Part shown: piece after piece, positions 52,826 through 61,466 of the stretch
Position numbering within the stretch: position 1 is the first letter of the stretch
Layout of the letters: each line of letters opens with the position of its first letter
Assembly: GCA_902588745.1 (NCBI GenBank)
Contig: CACIQI010000004.1
Location: 1-64,000, forward strand
DNA: 64,000 nucleotides
Origin: an uncultured Alphaproteobacteria bacterium
Lineage (GTDB): Bacteria > Pseudomonadota > Alphaproteobacteria > HIMB59 > GCA-002718135
Direction of reading: 5' to 3'
Translations under genes and position numbers: made by a program
The notes under the pieces: generated by a model
Databases searched by the model: none
Told to the model about the DNA's origin: nothing
Seen by the model: only the letters and a program-made list of their open reading frames with translations

Positions 52826-55258
52826 ATGAATATAAATAAATCGAATCCCTTATTATTACACCCCTTAAACAAGTGGATGAAGAAAAAAAAATGGTCCTGG
52901 TTTCCTCATCAAATTGAAACCTTTCATTATGTTCGAACTGGATCTGATGTTGTTGTATTTGCTCCAACTGGTGCTGGCAAAACATTAACAGGTTTTATTA
53001 ATCCAATAGATGATTTAATAAAATTAAAAAAATTTAAAGGTCTTCATACTCTCTATATTTCTCCATTAAAATCTCTTGCCAACGATATTGTGAGAAATTT
53101 AGAGAAACCTATTAAAGAGCTTGATTTAAATATTTCATTTCAAGTAAGAACAGGAGACACAACACCATATAAAAAACAAAAACAAAAACAAAAACCTCCT
53201 AATATCCTTATTACAACTCCAGAGTCACTTGCATTGTTAAATTCGTATGAGAATGCAAAAGAATTTTTTCACAATCTAAAATATATAATTATTGATGAGA
53301 TACACACTTTTTTGGATAATAAAAGAGCTGATCTTCTAAGTTTAAATATTGAAAGACTACAAACTTTCTCTACAAATTTACAACGAATAGGTTTGTCTGC
53401 AACTCTCAAGAATAAACAAGACGCCAAAAAATGGCTTTGCCGCAAAAAACCAAAAATAGTTTCTTATGAAAATTCAGTTTTACCTAAGATTAAAATTCTA
53501 GAATCAAAAGAACGTATTCCTTGGTCTGGTCATATGGCTACGTATTCTATTAATGAAATCTATAAAGAAATAATGAAATCAAAATTAACTATTATTTTTG
53601 TTAATACGAGGGCGCAAGCCGAATATATGTTTAAAAACTTATGGCTAATTAATAAGAAAAAATTAAAAATTGCTGTTCACCATGGTTCATTAGAAAAAAA
53701 CCTGCGTTTAAAAGTAGAAAATAATCTTAGCAAAGGATTAGTTGATTGTGTTGTTGCTACCTCTTCTTTAGAGCTTGGATTAGATTATGGAGATGTCGAA
53801 AAAATTATTCAAGTTGGAGCACCTAAAGGAATTAATAGATTATTACAGCGTGTAGGAAGATCAAATCATAATTTAAATATACCTTCAAAAGCAATTTTAG
53901 TACCTACTAATCGTTTTGAATTTATCGAAGCAAAAGCTGCTATTGAAGAAATAAAAAAAAATAAATTAGATAAAATAGATTTAAAAGAAGGAAGTTTTGA
54001 TGTTGTAGCTCAACATATTTTTGCAACGGCTTGTGCGGGGCAATTTAATATCAATGATCTCTACAAAGAAATTATCAAAGCATATCCATACAAAAAATTA
54101 AAACTTAATGATTTTAAACAATTGATTAATCTCATACAAGATGGCGGATATGTTTTAAAAAATTATGATCAATTTAAGAGAATCTTCCAACTGAGAGAAA
54201 ATAAAAATATTTATAAGTTAGTAAATAAAAGAGAAACACGAAAATACCGCATGAATGTTGGAACAATAATTGAAAATCCGATGTTAAAAATAAAACTTGG
54301 GACAAAAACGTTAGGGAATATAGAAGAAGTTTTTATTCAAAATCTTTCTCAAGGTGATTCATTTATATTTGCTGGTCAAGTACTAGAATTTCAATCAATG
54401 AAAAATAATTTGGTACAAGTTAAAAGAAGTAAATCTTTAATTTCAAAAATTCCATCATACTCTGGAGGCAGAATGCCATTATCAACAAATTTGGCTAACT
54501 CAGTTAGGGCTTTGTTGGCAAAAAGTAATATGTGGGATTTATATCCAGAGCAAATTACTCAATGGTTAAAAAGACAAAAAAATATATCTAAAATTCCTAA
54601 AAAAGATGAATATCTAGTGGAACAATTCCCTCGAAAAAAAAATTTTTATACTGTTATCTATACTTTTGCAGGATGGCATGCCAATCAAACACTAGGATTT
54701 TTATTGCTGAGAGGCTTTAAAGAATTTAACTATAAACCTCTAGGTTTTGTCGCTAATGATTATGCTATTGTTTTATGGTCTTTAAGAGAAGCAAAAGAAA
54801 TTAAAACAATTCTAAATTTAGGATTGTTAGATAAACATTTAGACAATTATCTTGAAGAAACTTCAATAGTCAAAAGATTGTTTAGAGATAATGCAATTAT
54901 ATCTTGTTTAATAGAAAGAAGGTTGCCAGGGATGGAAAAAACTGGAAAGCAAGTTTTATTTAGTTCTGATCTAATTTATACAGTTCTCAAAAAAAATGAA
55001 CCAGATCACATTCTTCTAAAATCATCATATGAAGACGCAAAAAAGAATATGATTGATTATGATAGACTTAGAGAAATCTTAAAAAAAATTGATAAAAAAA
55101 TTATATTAAAAAAACTCACAAGTATCTCACCATTGGCTGTTCCAATTATTCTTGAAATTAATAGAGAAAATTTATCAAAAAAGGAAACTGATGAATATAT
55201 TTTAGAGGATTTAGAAAATGAAATATTAAAAGAGGCTAATGTTTTATCAATTAATTAA
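52808..55258 (+). CDS. Ligase-associated DEXH-box helicase (Lhr-like)
   Basis: An 816-aa superfamily 2 helicase. Walker A VFAPTGAGKTLTGF, DEIH box IIIDEIHTFLDNKR, GLSATLKN, ATSSLELGLDYGDVEKIIQVGAPKG and QRVGRSNHN are in the N-terminal 400 residues, followed by the winged-helix and C-terminal domain of Lhr-core proteins. The start may be ATG 52808 or ATG 52826 (MNINKSN); neither has a clear ribosome site. With 52826 the gene touches the divergent exonuclease start with no space. It overlaps the phosphoesterase by 20 bp. Confidence 0.92.
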   Translation: MVNEIHMNINKSNPLLLHPLNKWMKKKKWSWFPHQIETFHYVRTGSDVVVFAPTGAGKTLTGFINPIDDLIKLKKFKGLHTLYISPLKSLANDIVRNLEKPIKELDLNISFQVRTGDTTPYKKQKQKQKPPNILITTPESLALLNSYENAKEFFHNLKYIIIDEIHTFLDNKRADLLSLNIERLQTFSTNLQRIGLSATLKNKQDAKKWLCRKKPKIVSYENSVLPKIKILESKERIPWSGHMATYSINEIYKEIMKSKLTIIFVNTRAQAEYMFKNLWLINKKKLKIAVHHGSLEKNLRLKVENNLSKGLVDCVVATSSLELGLDYGDVEKIIQVGAPKGINRLLQRVGRSNHNLNIPSKAILVPTNRFEFIEAKAAIEEIKKNKLDKIDLKEGSFDVVAQHIFATACAGQFNINDLYKEIIKAYPYKKLKLNDFKQLINLIQDGGYVLKNYDQFKRIFQLRENKNIYKLVNKRETRKYRMNVGTIIENPMLKIKLGTKTLGNIEEVFIQNLSQGDSFIFAGQVLEFQSMKNNLVQVKRSKSLISKIPSYSGGRMPLSTNLANSVRALLAKSNMWDLYPEQITQWLKRQKNISKIPKKDEYLVEQFPRKKNFYTVIYTFAGWHANQTLGFLLLRGFKEFNYKPLGFVANDYAIVLWSLREAKEIKTILNLGLLDKHLDNYLEETSIVKRLFRDNAIISCLIERRLPGMEKTGKQVLFSSDLIYTVLKKNEPDHILLKSSYEDAKKNMIDYDRLREILKKIDKKIILKKLTSISPLAVPIILEINRENLSKKETDEYILEDLENEILKEANVLSIN

Positions 55259-55892
55259 TTTTGGTAATGAAGAATTTCATGCTTACCCAGATAAATCTCT
55301 TTATTGGAAAAGACTAAATACCCTTATAGTATCAGATTTACATATAGGAAAATCTATTAGTTATGCAAAAAATAAGCAATTCTTACCTCCGTATGATACA
55401 AAAGAAATATTAAACAAAATTTTTGTTAGTTTAGATAAGATTAAACCAAGTAATTTAATTATAGTTGGTGATTTATTACACGATGTTTTTTCAACTTTGA
55501 GTTTAAAAGATCAAGATCATAAAAATCTTAGTCAATATATGAAAAATACTGATTTCATATGGATTAAGGGTAATCATGATGAAAATATACAAATTGAGGG
55601 TTTTAAAAACTTAACAAATTACAAAATTGATAAATTTTTATTTACACACATACCTATCAAAACATCTTTATTTCAAATTTGTGGTCATTATCATCCAAAG
55701 GTAAAAATTTCACACAGAGGTAAAACTATTTTTAAAACATGTTTTGTACATAATGAAAAAATATTCATTTTACCAAGTTTTGGAATTTTAACGGGTGGAT
55801 TGGATATCCATTCTAAACAAATAAGTGATGTTTTAGGTAAGAATAATATGAGTATTTATCCTGTGGGACAGGATAAGGTTTATAAATTATAA
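55239..55892 (+). CDS. pdeM: Ligase-associated metallophosphoesterase (PdeM-like)
   Basis: A 217-aa calcineurin-like phosphoesterase. TLIVSDLHIGKS (D-x-H), LIIVGDLLHDVF (GDxxHD), WIKGNHDENI (GNHD) and QICGHYHPKV (GHxH) give all metal ligands. It is the fourth partner of the ligase, exonuclease and helicase cluster. It overlaps the helicase end by 20 bp, and its 3' end overlaps the convergent DUF4149-like gene by 13 bp. Confidence 0.9.
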   Translation: MFYQLINFGNEEFHAYPDKSLYWKRLNTLIVSDLHIGKSISYAKNKQFLPPYDTKEILNKIFVSLDKIKPSNLIIVGDLLHDVFSTLSLKDQDHKNLSQYMKNTDFIWIKGNHDENIQIEGFKNLTNYKIDKFLFTHIPIKTSLFQICGHYHPKVKISHRGKTIFKTCFVHNEKIFILPSFGILTGGLDIHSKQISDVLGKNNMSIYPVGQDKVYKL

Positions 55893-56308
55893 TTAAAGTA
55901 ATTGATAATTACGATGCTAACTAAAATAATAAAATTCAATAAAAATAATAAAACAGAAAGCAAATGCATATATTTAAAATTAGATGATGCTTTTTCATCA
56001 CCTTCTAATTCTTTATCTCTAAAATTATTAATTTTGGGTGTTAAATAATTTCTATTAATAATAAAACTTACAGCCACTATTACTAATAAAATAGAATTTA
56101 AAATATTACCTGAAATATAACTAAGAATTAAAGATAAAAAAGTTATTATAAACCCAAATAAAAACATTCGAGGAAAAATTGTTCTTAAAAATTTACTGCT
56201 GGCGTTAGTACTTAATGTGGCAAAGACTGAAGGTGAGACAACAGCCATAAAAAAAATCATAGACCCTATTAGGATTGTTACTAAAAAAATAAGAGTATAA
56301 ATTATCAT
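55880..56308 (-). CDS. DUF4149-like small membrane protein
   Basis: A 142-aa protein with four membrane helices. IGSMIFFMAVVSPSVFATLSTNASSKFLRTIFPRMF and LTPKINNFRD ... YMHLLSVLLFLLNFI match the pattern of the DUF4149/TMEM205 family as I remember it; the molecular function is unknown. It is the last gene of a leftward stretch and overlaps pdeM tail-to-tail. Confidence 0.65.
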   Translation of the reverse strand: MIIYTLIFLVTILIGSMIFFMAVVSPSVFATLSTNASSKFLRTIFPRMFLFGFIITFLSLILSYISGNILNSILLVIVAVSFIINRNYLTPKINNFRDKELEGDEKASSNFKYMHLLSVLLFLLNFIILVSIVIINYFNYNL

Positions 56309-56315
56309 CAGTTAA

Positions 56316-56340
56316 AATTGCTCTTATATAAAGAGCAATT
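56316..56340 (-). terminator. Perfect 10-bp hairpin between TPR and DUF4149-like genes
   Basis: AATTGCTCTT-ATATA-AAGAGCAATT forms a perfect 10-bp stem with a 5-nt loop, 7 bp past the TPR gene stop. On the minus strand it is followed only by TTTTAAC, so it is at best a weak terminator; an operon-internal processing or attenuation site is the alternative. Confidence 0.45.
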
Positions 56341-56347
56341 GTTATAT

Positions 56348-56821
56348 TTATGAATTATCAATTGCTGTTTTTAATTTTCTATATTCCATAGAATTAGTTC
56401 CAGCTATTGTTTCTAATTTTAATAACATTTCATTAGCTTTATTCATATTACCAAGGGTGATGTAAAGTTCTCCAAGATATTCATGTGCTCCTAAATGTTC
56501 TGGATTTGCTTCTAAAGCAATTCTATATGCTTCAAAGGCCTTATCTAGATTTGGCTCACTATGCTTTCTGTAACTAAAACCAAGTAGGTTATATACATCA
56601 GCTTTTTTTTCACCTAGGTCTTTACGCTTAGCTATTTTTTCAAGTAGTTTAATAGATTTATCAAATTTCTTGTAATAGACTAATTCGTAAGCTTTATCGT
56701 ATAATTTTGTGACTTGTTCACTAGCTGAAATGCTAGTTTCACTATCATCTGAACTAGTACTAGCTGCAAATGATGTGGAACTTATAAATAATAATGTAAG
56801 TAATATTCTAATCATCATCAT
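56348..56821 (-). CDS. Small periplasmic TPR protein
   Basis: A 157-aa protein with a signal peptide (MIRILLTLLFISSTSFA) and three TPR-like units: VTKLYDKAYELVYYKKFDKSIKLLEKIA, ADVYNLLGFSYRKHSEPNLDKAFEAY and LGAHEYLGELYITLGNMNKANEML. The family is common in Proteobacteria next to redox or copper genes. It probably mediates protein contacts in the periplasm; partner unknown. Co-directional with the DUF4396-like gene, 51 bp upstream. Confidence 0.78.
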   Translation of the reverse strand: MMMIRILLTLLFISSTSFAASTSSDDSETSISASEQVTKLYDKAYELVYYKKFDKSIKLLEKIAKRKDLGEKKADVYNLLGFSYRKHSEPNLDKAFEAYRIALEANPEHLGAHEYLGELYITLGNMNKANEMLLKLETIAGTNSMEYRKLKTAIDNS

Positions 56822-56872
56822 GAAATATGTTGGTTTAAAACAAATTCAATATTCGTTTGTGAATTAATTTAA

Positions 56873-57331
56873 TTAATGGCAGGCAATATTATATTTTTTT
56901 AATCTGTAATAATTATATGGCCAAGGCGTTAGAAAGCCTGCAAGAAGCATAATAGGAATTACCCACCATACAAGTTTAGCGCCACCCATAATGATCCAGT
57001 CAACTGCATTCATGGCTATTTCCATAGACACCATTGATATTAAACTCATTCCTATAGCTGTTTTAAAAGCTTTGCTGATAATCATTTGTCTTGATAAAAC
57101 GACAGTCTCTAAAATGATGCTAGTAATAATACCATTAATTATTGCTAGGATCATAATATAAAGAGTAGGCCAAGGAATGCCAGTTAATTGAAAATAGAGT
57201 ATGGTTCCAAAGTCGCCAATACTACATCCTAGCAGACACCAAGCAGTATTTTTAGCACTTCTTCTCCATGTATGTTTACATTTCCAATGAAATCGTGGGG
57301 CTGGTTTTTTTAATGTTTCAGCAACAGACAT
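56873..57331 (-). CDS. DUF4396-like membrane protein
   Basis: A 152-aa protein with four predicted helices. HTWRRSAKNTAWCLLGCSIGDFG near the start (Cys-x3-Cys), NGIITSIILETVVL, MSMVSMEIAMNAVDWIIMGG (Met-rich), and GFLTPWPYNYYRLKKYNIACH at the end agree with the DUF4396 pattern as I remember it. Cys, Met and His residues in and near the helices suggest metal handling, unproven. It lies 4 bp after the FG-GAP protein stop. Confidence 0.68.
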   Translation of the reverse strand: MSVAETLKKPAPRFHWKCKHTWRRSAKNTAWCLLGCSIGDFGTILYFQLTGIPWPTLYIMILAIINGIITSIILETVVLSRQMIISKAFKTAIGMSLISMVSMEIAMNAVDWIIMGGAKLVWWVIPIMLLAGFLTPWPYNYYRLKKYNIACH

Positions 57332-57335
57332 TAAA

Positions 57336-58751
57336 TTATATTCCTTGTTTAAATTCCAATGTAATATTTATATCATTAATTTCATAACTTTCAATTGTAC
57401 CATTCGTCCATTTGATTGTTATATTTTTAACGATTTCACCTTCACGTAAACCGTAATGTGCTACTGGTTCCATTTGACATAAATATCCTGAGCCTGCATC
57501 AATAGTCTTTGCATGATTTCTTAAATTTGTATGTAATGTGACTGTTGCACCTCTTGCTGGAGCACCAAAGGTGTTGAGAGGTTTGATTCTAACATAATTG
57601 GTATTTAATACATTTGCTTTAAATAAACTTAGTGGCTGAGCACCAGATTCACCATGAGAAATAAGTAATTCTAAAATTCCATCTCCATCAATATCAGCAA
57701 CAGCAGCGCCAGTTCCTAGACCTTGTGCTTCAAGTGCTGCACCTAATTTAATTTCTTCTAAGTTTCCTTCATCAACAATACGAAAGAGTTTATTTGGTTG
57801 ACCTATATTATTTAAAAAAATTTCATCATAACCATCATTATCAAAATCAGCCGATATAACTGTTCGTATTCTACTTGGTGATCTAAAATCTAATGAAGAC
57901 ATATCGAGAAAAGATTCTTTTTGTTTTACAAAAATACGATGATAACCCTCCCAATTACTTGTTATAATATCAAGTTCGCCTCTGTACAAAAAATCTGTTA
58001 AAGCAGTTCCTCGACCGTTTTGAAAAGTATCTTGGACATTTTTTTCAGTTGCAATATCTTTAAAATTTCCATTTAAATTTTTATATAAAAAATTTGGACC
58101 TCTCTCATTAGCTGCAAATATATCCATATTATTAGAAACTATATGTCCTGAAATTACCGCTCTTCCTCCAGTTATTTGATCAATTCCAAGTATTGGCGCT
58201 AAGTCTTTAACTTCATTTTCTTCAATTTCATAAAATCTAGTAGGTCCACCATAATTAGCAACATATATACCGTATTTCCCTGATCCATTTCTGTCTACAC
58301 AAACAACTGATCTACCTGCAGTTAGATTCAAATTTTCTAAGTTTCTTTCTAACTCAAAATAATCGAAAATATTATTATTGTTATCTAATAATCTATCAGA
58401 GTATTTTTTTTCTCCACTATACGTATCAGTATTTAAGAAATAAATTTCTTCAAAACCATCTTGATCTATATCACATGCTGATACACCAATAGTATTCCTA
58501 TCTTCATCATTGAATAATGGATCTTGAATTGTATTTATTAGTTTTCCATTTTTATAACTAAGAGCTAGATTAGAGTAACCAAAACCTGCAACAATAAATT
58601 CAAAAGTTCCATCTTGATTAAAATCAGTTACTGAAACTCCATAACTTAATCGCTCATTATTATTTTCAATTATATCAGAAATATTAGAAAAAAATTCTGC
58701 CTTAGCCATATTAGATATAAATATAATAAAAATAAAAATTAACTTACGCAT
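57336..58751 (-). CDS. Secreted FG-GAP/ASPIC-UnbV (CRTAC1-like) repeat protein
   Basis: A 471-aa protein from ATG 58751 (MRKLIFIFIIFISNMAKA signal peptide); the ORF-track start 63 bp earlier would bury the signal peptide. FG-GAP/VCBS repeats with calcium-type loops recur: VTDFNQDGTFEFIVAGFGY, ACDIDQDGFEEIYFL, SADFDNDGYDEIFLNN and VADIDGDGILELLISHG. The C-terminal ~90 residues (NTFGAPARGATVTLHTN ... VAHYGLREGEIVKNITIKWTNGT) are the ASPIC/UnbV domain. Likely a surface or periplasmic beta-propeller. It starts 11 bp after the preceding Cys-rich gene. Confidence 0.85.
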   Translation of the reverse strand: MRKLIFIFIIFISNMAKAEFFSNISDIIENNNERLSYGVSVTDFNQDGTFEFIVAGFGYSNLALSYKNGKLINTIQDPLFNDEDRNTIGVSACDIDQDGFEEIYFLNTDTYSGEKKYSDRLLDNNNNIFDYFELERNLENLNLTAGRSVVCVDRNGSGKYGIYVANYGGPTRFYEIEENEVKDLAPILGIDQITGGRAVISGHIVSNNMDIFAANERGPNFLYKNLNGNFKDIATEKNVQDTFQNGRGTALTDFLYRGELDIITSNWEGYHRIFVKQKESFLDMSSLDFRSPSRIRTVISADFDNDGYDEIFLNNIGQPNKLFRIVDEGNLEEIKLGAALEAQGLGTGAAVADIDGDGILELLISHGESGAQPLSLFKANVLNTNYVRIKPLNTFGAPARGATVTLHTNLRNHAKTIDAGSGYLCQMEPVAHYGLREGEIVKNITIKWTNGTIESYEINDINITLEFKQGI

Positions 58752-58761
58752 TTCAAGTATT

Positions 58762-59451
58762 TTAATTTGCCAATCTGATAAAAATATCGCCCATTCCAAA
58801 ATTAAGTTCTTCAAGAGGCATACTATTTCTAGCTTCGCACATGGGTCCAGTTATTTGGTCATTTTTTATATAATCTAAATCGTAAGCATCACATTTTTTT
58901 GCATTATGCAATATTCCAATAACAAGTTTGTTATCTACTGAGTATGTATATTCTTTATTTAATTCATTACCTTCACAAAAATAATCTCTATTAACAAGTT
59001 CGGGAAAATCATTTTTGCTACATGGATTATCAATAACGATTGTATAGATATCTTTTGATTGATCTTTAAAATCAATGTTAATTTTTTTTGTTTCTGAATA
59101 TTTCATTACATCGCATAAGCAAGGCCAACAACATTTATAATATTGACCACAAATTCTTTCATCATTTTCTAAATTAGTAAGAAAAATTTCATCTGGCTGT
59201 GCATCAGGAGGAATTAGAGAACCTGAAACTGCACAGTATAACTTGTTAAATTGCATAAACTCTTCATATTCTAAGTTTTGATCTAAAATATATTTGAAAA
59301 ATCTTGGTCCTGCTGCATTTCTATTTCCATCAGGGAAAATAGTTGACCAATCATTAACAAGTCTTTCGTACAATTTTTCTGTATTAGCATTAGCCTTAGT
59401 AATGGGTATTAAAATTAACACCAAGGAGATGAAATAAATTAATTTTCGCAT
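58762..59451 (-). CDS. Secreted Cys-rich protein of unknown function
   Basis: Not recognised. A 229-aa protein with signal peptide (MRKLIYFISLVLILIPITKANA). The motif CGQYYKCCWPCLCDVMKY (five Cys within 14 residues) near residue 102 is striking, with further Cys near 69, 143, 157, 186 and 203. The dense cluster resembles a metal or disulfide centre. It heads the unit with the FG-GAP, DUF4396-like and TPR proteins, which suggests an envelope complex; this is inference. Confidence 0.62.
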   Translation of the reverse strand: MRKLIYFISLVLILIPITKANANTEKLYERLVNDWSTIFPDGNRNAAGPRFFKYILDQNLEYEEFMQFNKLYCAVSGSLIPPDAQPDEIFLTNLENDERICGQYYKCCWPCLCDVMKYSETKKINIDFKDQSKDIYTIVIDNPCSKNDFPELVNRDYFCEGNELNKEYTYSVDNKLVIGILHNAKKCDAYDLDYIKNDQITGPMCEARNSMPLEELNFGMGDIFIRLAN

Positions 59452-59613
59452 GAAAATTAAATAGGTTTAGCTTTAAAAATGTAAATCCCCTGTTTTGAAA
59501 CTATCTTAAATTAGCTCAAATCACTTTTTATGGGTTTTATCTTTATTTATGGTATTGTCGCACTTGAAGAATTTGACTTATTTTATGCTAAATACTAGAG
59601 AGTAATCTTAATT

Positions 59614-59688
59614 TGGGGCGTCGCCAAGCGGTAAGGCACCGGTTTTTGGAGTCGGCATTCGTAGGTTCGAATCCTACCGCCCCAGCCA
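59614..59688 (+). tRNA. tRNA-Gln (UUG)
   Basis: Cloverleaf: acceptor TGGGGCG/CGCCCCA, discriminator G and encoded CCA; D arm GCCAAGCGGTAAGGC; anticodon loop TTTTGGA with UUG; T arm GTAGG-TTCGAAT-CCTAC. The anticodon stem CCGGT/GTCGG has two G-U pairs. The U1-A72 pair is typical of tRNA-Gln. Confidence 0.95.
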
Positions 59689-59691
59689 AAT

Positions 59692-60279
59692 TTAAATTCC
59701 CTTTTTAATTTTGTTTAGATAGTTAACACTCTTCCAATATAAATCTTCAAATTTTTGGATAAAGCTTATATTAATTATTTCTTTTTCTTTAATACCCCAA
59801 ATATTTTTTTTATCTATCCAACCTCTGTAATTTCCAAATGACACTAAGCACCAATCAATCTTACATTTTTCTAAATAAACAATATTTCCCCTTCCTATCT
59901 CTCCAATAACATTACCGTTTAAAGTGTTTAATAATTTTATAGTTTTATTTTCATTTGATAAAATAATACCTGTTCTTGTACCGGAAATTAAACTCTTATG
60001 GATCCATCCAAAATTTTTCTGAAAATCTTCTACTTTTCTCCAATCTTCATACTCTTCTAATACTTTTAAGGGGTAATTTTTTTTTATAAATTTAATTTCA
60101 ATAGGATAATTCTTACTTGGACCAACACGAATATTTGCATCATTAGATTTTAAAGATACATACCTTGGAATTTCTAGACCAGTTTCTTTACCAATATCTG
60201 CATTACTTACTTGGCTAAAAATTATAATTGAAATGAATGCTATTACGATTTGCATACTATTTTTTCTATAAAGTAGCAT
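59692..60279 (-). CDS. Periplasmic bacterial SH3-domain protein
   Basis: A 195-aa protein with signal peptide (MQIVIAFISIIIFSQVSNA after 8 extra residues; ATG at 60255 is an alternative start). Two SH3b-like units: YVSLKSNDANIRVGPSKNYPIEIKFIKKNYPLKVLEEYEDWRKVEDFQ with the Asn-x-Arg-x-G-P turn, followed by GWIHKSLISG; then a second, weaker one ending in WCLVSFGNYRGWIDKKNIWG. Such proteins bind peptidoglycan or act in envelope stress. It lies between two tRNA genes on the opposite strand. Confidence 0.82.
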   Translation of the reverse strand: MLLYRKNSMQIVIAFISIIIFSQVSNADIGKETGLEIPRYVSLKSNDANIRVGPSKNYPIEIKFIKKNYPLKVLEEYEDWRKVEDFQKNFGWIHKSLISGTRTGIILSNENKTIKLLNTLNGNVIGEIGRGNIVYLEKCKIDWCLVSFGNYRGWIDKKNIWGIKEKEIINISFIQKFEDLYWKSVNYLNKIKKGI

Positions 60280-60309
60280 ACGATTTATATAAAGTGTATA
60301 ATATTATAG

Positions 60310-60386
60310 GCGCCTGTAGCTCAATTGGATAGAGCGTATGACTACGGATCATAAGGTTAGGAGTTCGACTCTTCTCAGGCGCGCCA
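60310..60386 (+). tRNA. tRNA-Arg (ACG)
   Basis: Acceptor GCGCCTG/CAGGCGC, discriminator G and encoded CCA; D arm GCTCAATTGGATAGAGC; anticodon stem TATGA/TCATA with loop CTACGGA and anticodon ACG (A34 expected to become inosine); T arm AGGAG-TTCGACT-CTTCT with one G-U pair. A matching tadA gene must exist elsewhere. Confidence 0.95.
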
Positions 60387-60442
60387 AAAATTAAATGTTA
60401 TTATATAAATTTTGACAAATCTGTATTAGTTAAGTTAATTAA

Positions 60443-61465
60443 ATGATAGTTGATATTAAATCTACCAAAATAAAAAGCGATAATCGTTTATCAAATTTAT
60501 TTTTTAACGCAAATTTCAGTAATTTATCGATTAATTGTAATATACTTAAAAGTAATTTTTTTTCTGATTCATTTTACTATTTTCCAATTACAGAAAATAA
60601 TGAAACATTTTCATCTTTATTTACAAGAGATCTTAACAATATCTCTCATTTTTATTCACAAAAATTTTTTGATAATTTTAAAAATAATAAGAATTCTTTA
60701 AAAAAGTTTAAAGAATTGTATGTGCTTGGATCAAATGCGGGTAATAATTATTATTCAAATTTACTACAATTTCTTCCAAGGATTTTCTTTAATAAAAAAA
60801 CAAATCTAAAACTAGCAATTCATAGGAACTCATCAAACAAATATAGAAACTTTATTGGAAGTATCTTAAAATCTCTAAACATTGAATTTACATTTGTGTT
60901 TCTAGACGACGATTTTTATCATTTTATAGATTCTGAATTTCCACAGTTTTTGAGCATGAATGATTCAATTGAAATATTAAAAAAATTTATAAATCCAAAA
61001 ACTAATGTAGAAATTAGTAAAAAAATATATGTAACTAGAGAAGATTCTAATTATAGAAAAATTTTAAATGAAGGTGATGTTGTTACTATTTTGAGAGAAA
61101 GGGGGTATAAGGTTATTAATCCTCAATTATATGAAATAGATGAGCAAATTGAAATCTTCTCAAATGCTGAAAAAATTATTGCACCACATGGCTCTAATTT
61201 AGCAAATATAATTTTTTGCAAACCTGGAACTGAAATTTTTGAGATTACACCTTCTTTTAACGATAACGAAAAAATTCTTGAAGACAGATATCTAAATTTA
61301 TGTTTAATTAATAATCTTAAGCATAATAAAATAGTATCCGACACAGTTGATGTTGAAAATCATTCTGCTTTGGCAAAAAAATATATTCACAAAAATGTAC
61401 TATCACAAAGCAATTACTATAAAAATCTAATTGTTAAAATTCACGAACTAAGTAAAAAAATTTAA
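60443..61465 (+). CDS. Glycosyltransferase family 61 protein
   Basis: A 340-aa protein. The C-terminal half holds the GT61 (DUF563) pattern: KKIYVTREDSNYRKILNEGDV near residue 194, RGYKVINPQLYEIDEQIEIFSNAEKIIAPHGSNLANIIFCKPGTEIFEI near 220-275. The N-terminal half is poorly conserved. Likely adds sugars to surface or capsular glycans in the cytoplasm or at the membrane. No other glycan-assembly genes are adjacent. Convergent with sppA, 1 bp between stops. Confidence 0.8.
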   Translation: MIVDIKSTKIKSDNRLSNLFFNANFSNLSINCNILKSNFFSDSFYYFPITENNETFSSLFTRDLNNISHFYSQKFFDNFKNNKNSLKKFKELYVLGSNAGNNYYSNLLQFLPRIFFNKKTNLKLAIHRNSSNKYRNFIGSILKSLNIEFTFVFLDDDFYHFIDSEFPQFLSMNDSIEILKKFINPKTNVEISKKIYVTREDSNYRKILNEGDVVTILRERGYKVINPQLYEIDEQIEIFSNAEKIIAPHGSNLANIIFCKPGTEIFEITPSFNDNEKILEDRYLNLCLINNLKHNKIVSDTVDVENHSALAKKYIHKNVLSQSNYYKNLIVKIHELSKKI

Positions 61466-61466
61466 T

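Noticed and set aside
59573-59600. TTGACT / TAAATA as a tRNA-Gln promoter
   Set aside because: Spacing between the elements is about 10 bp, too short for a standard promoter in this AT-rich sequence.
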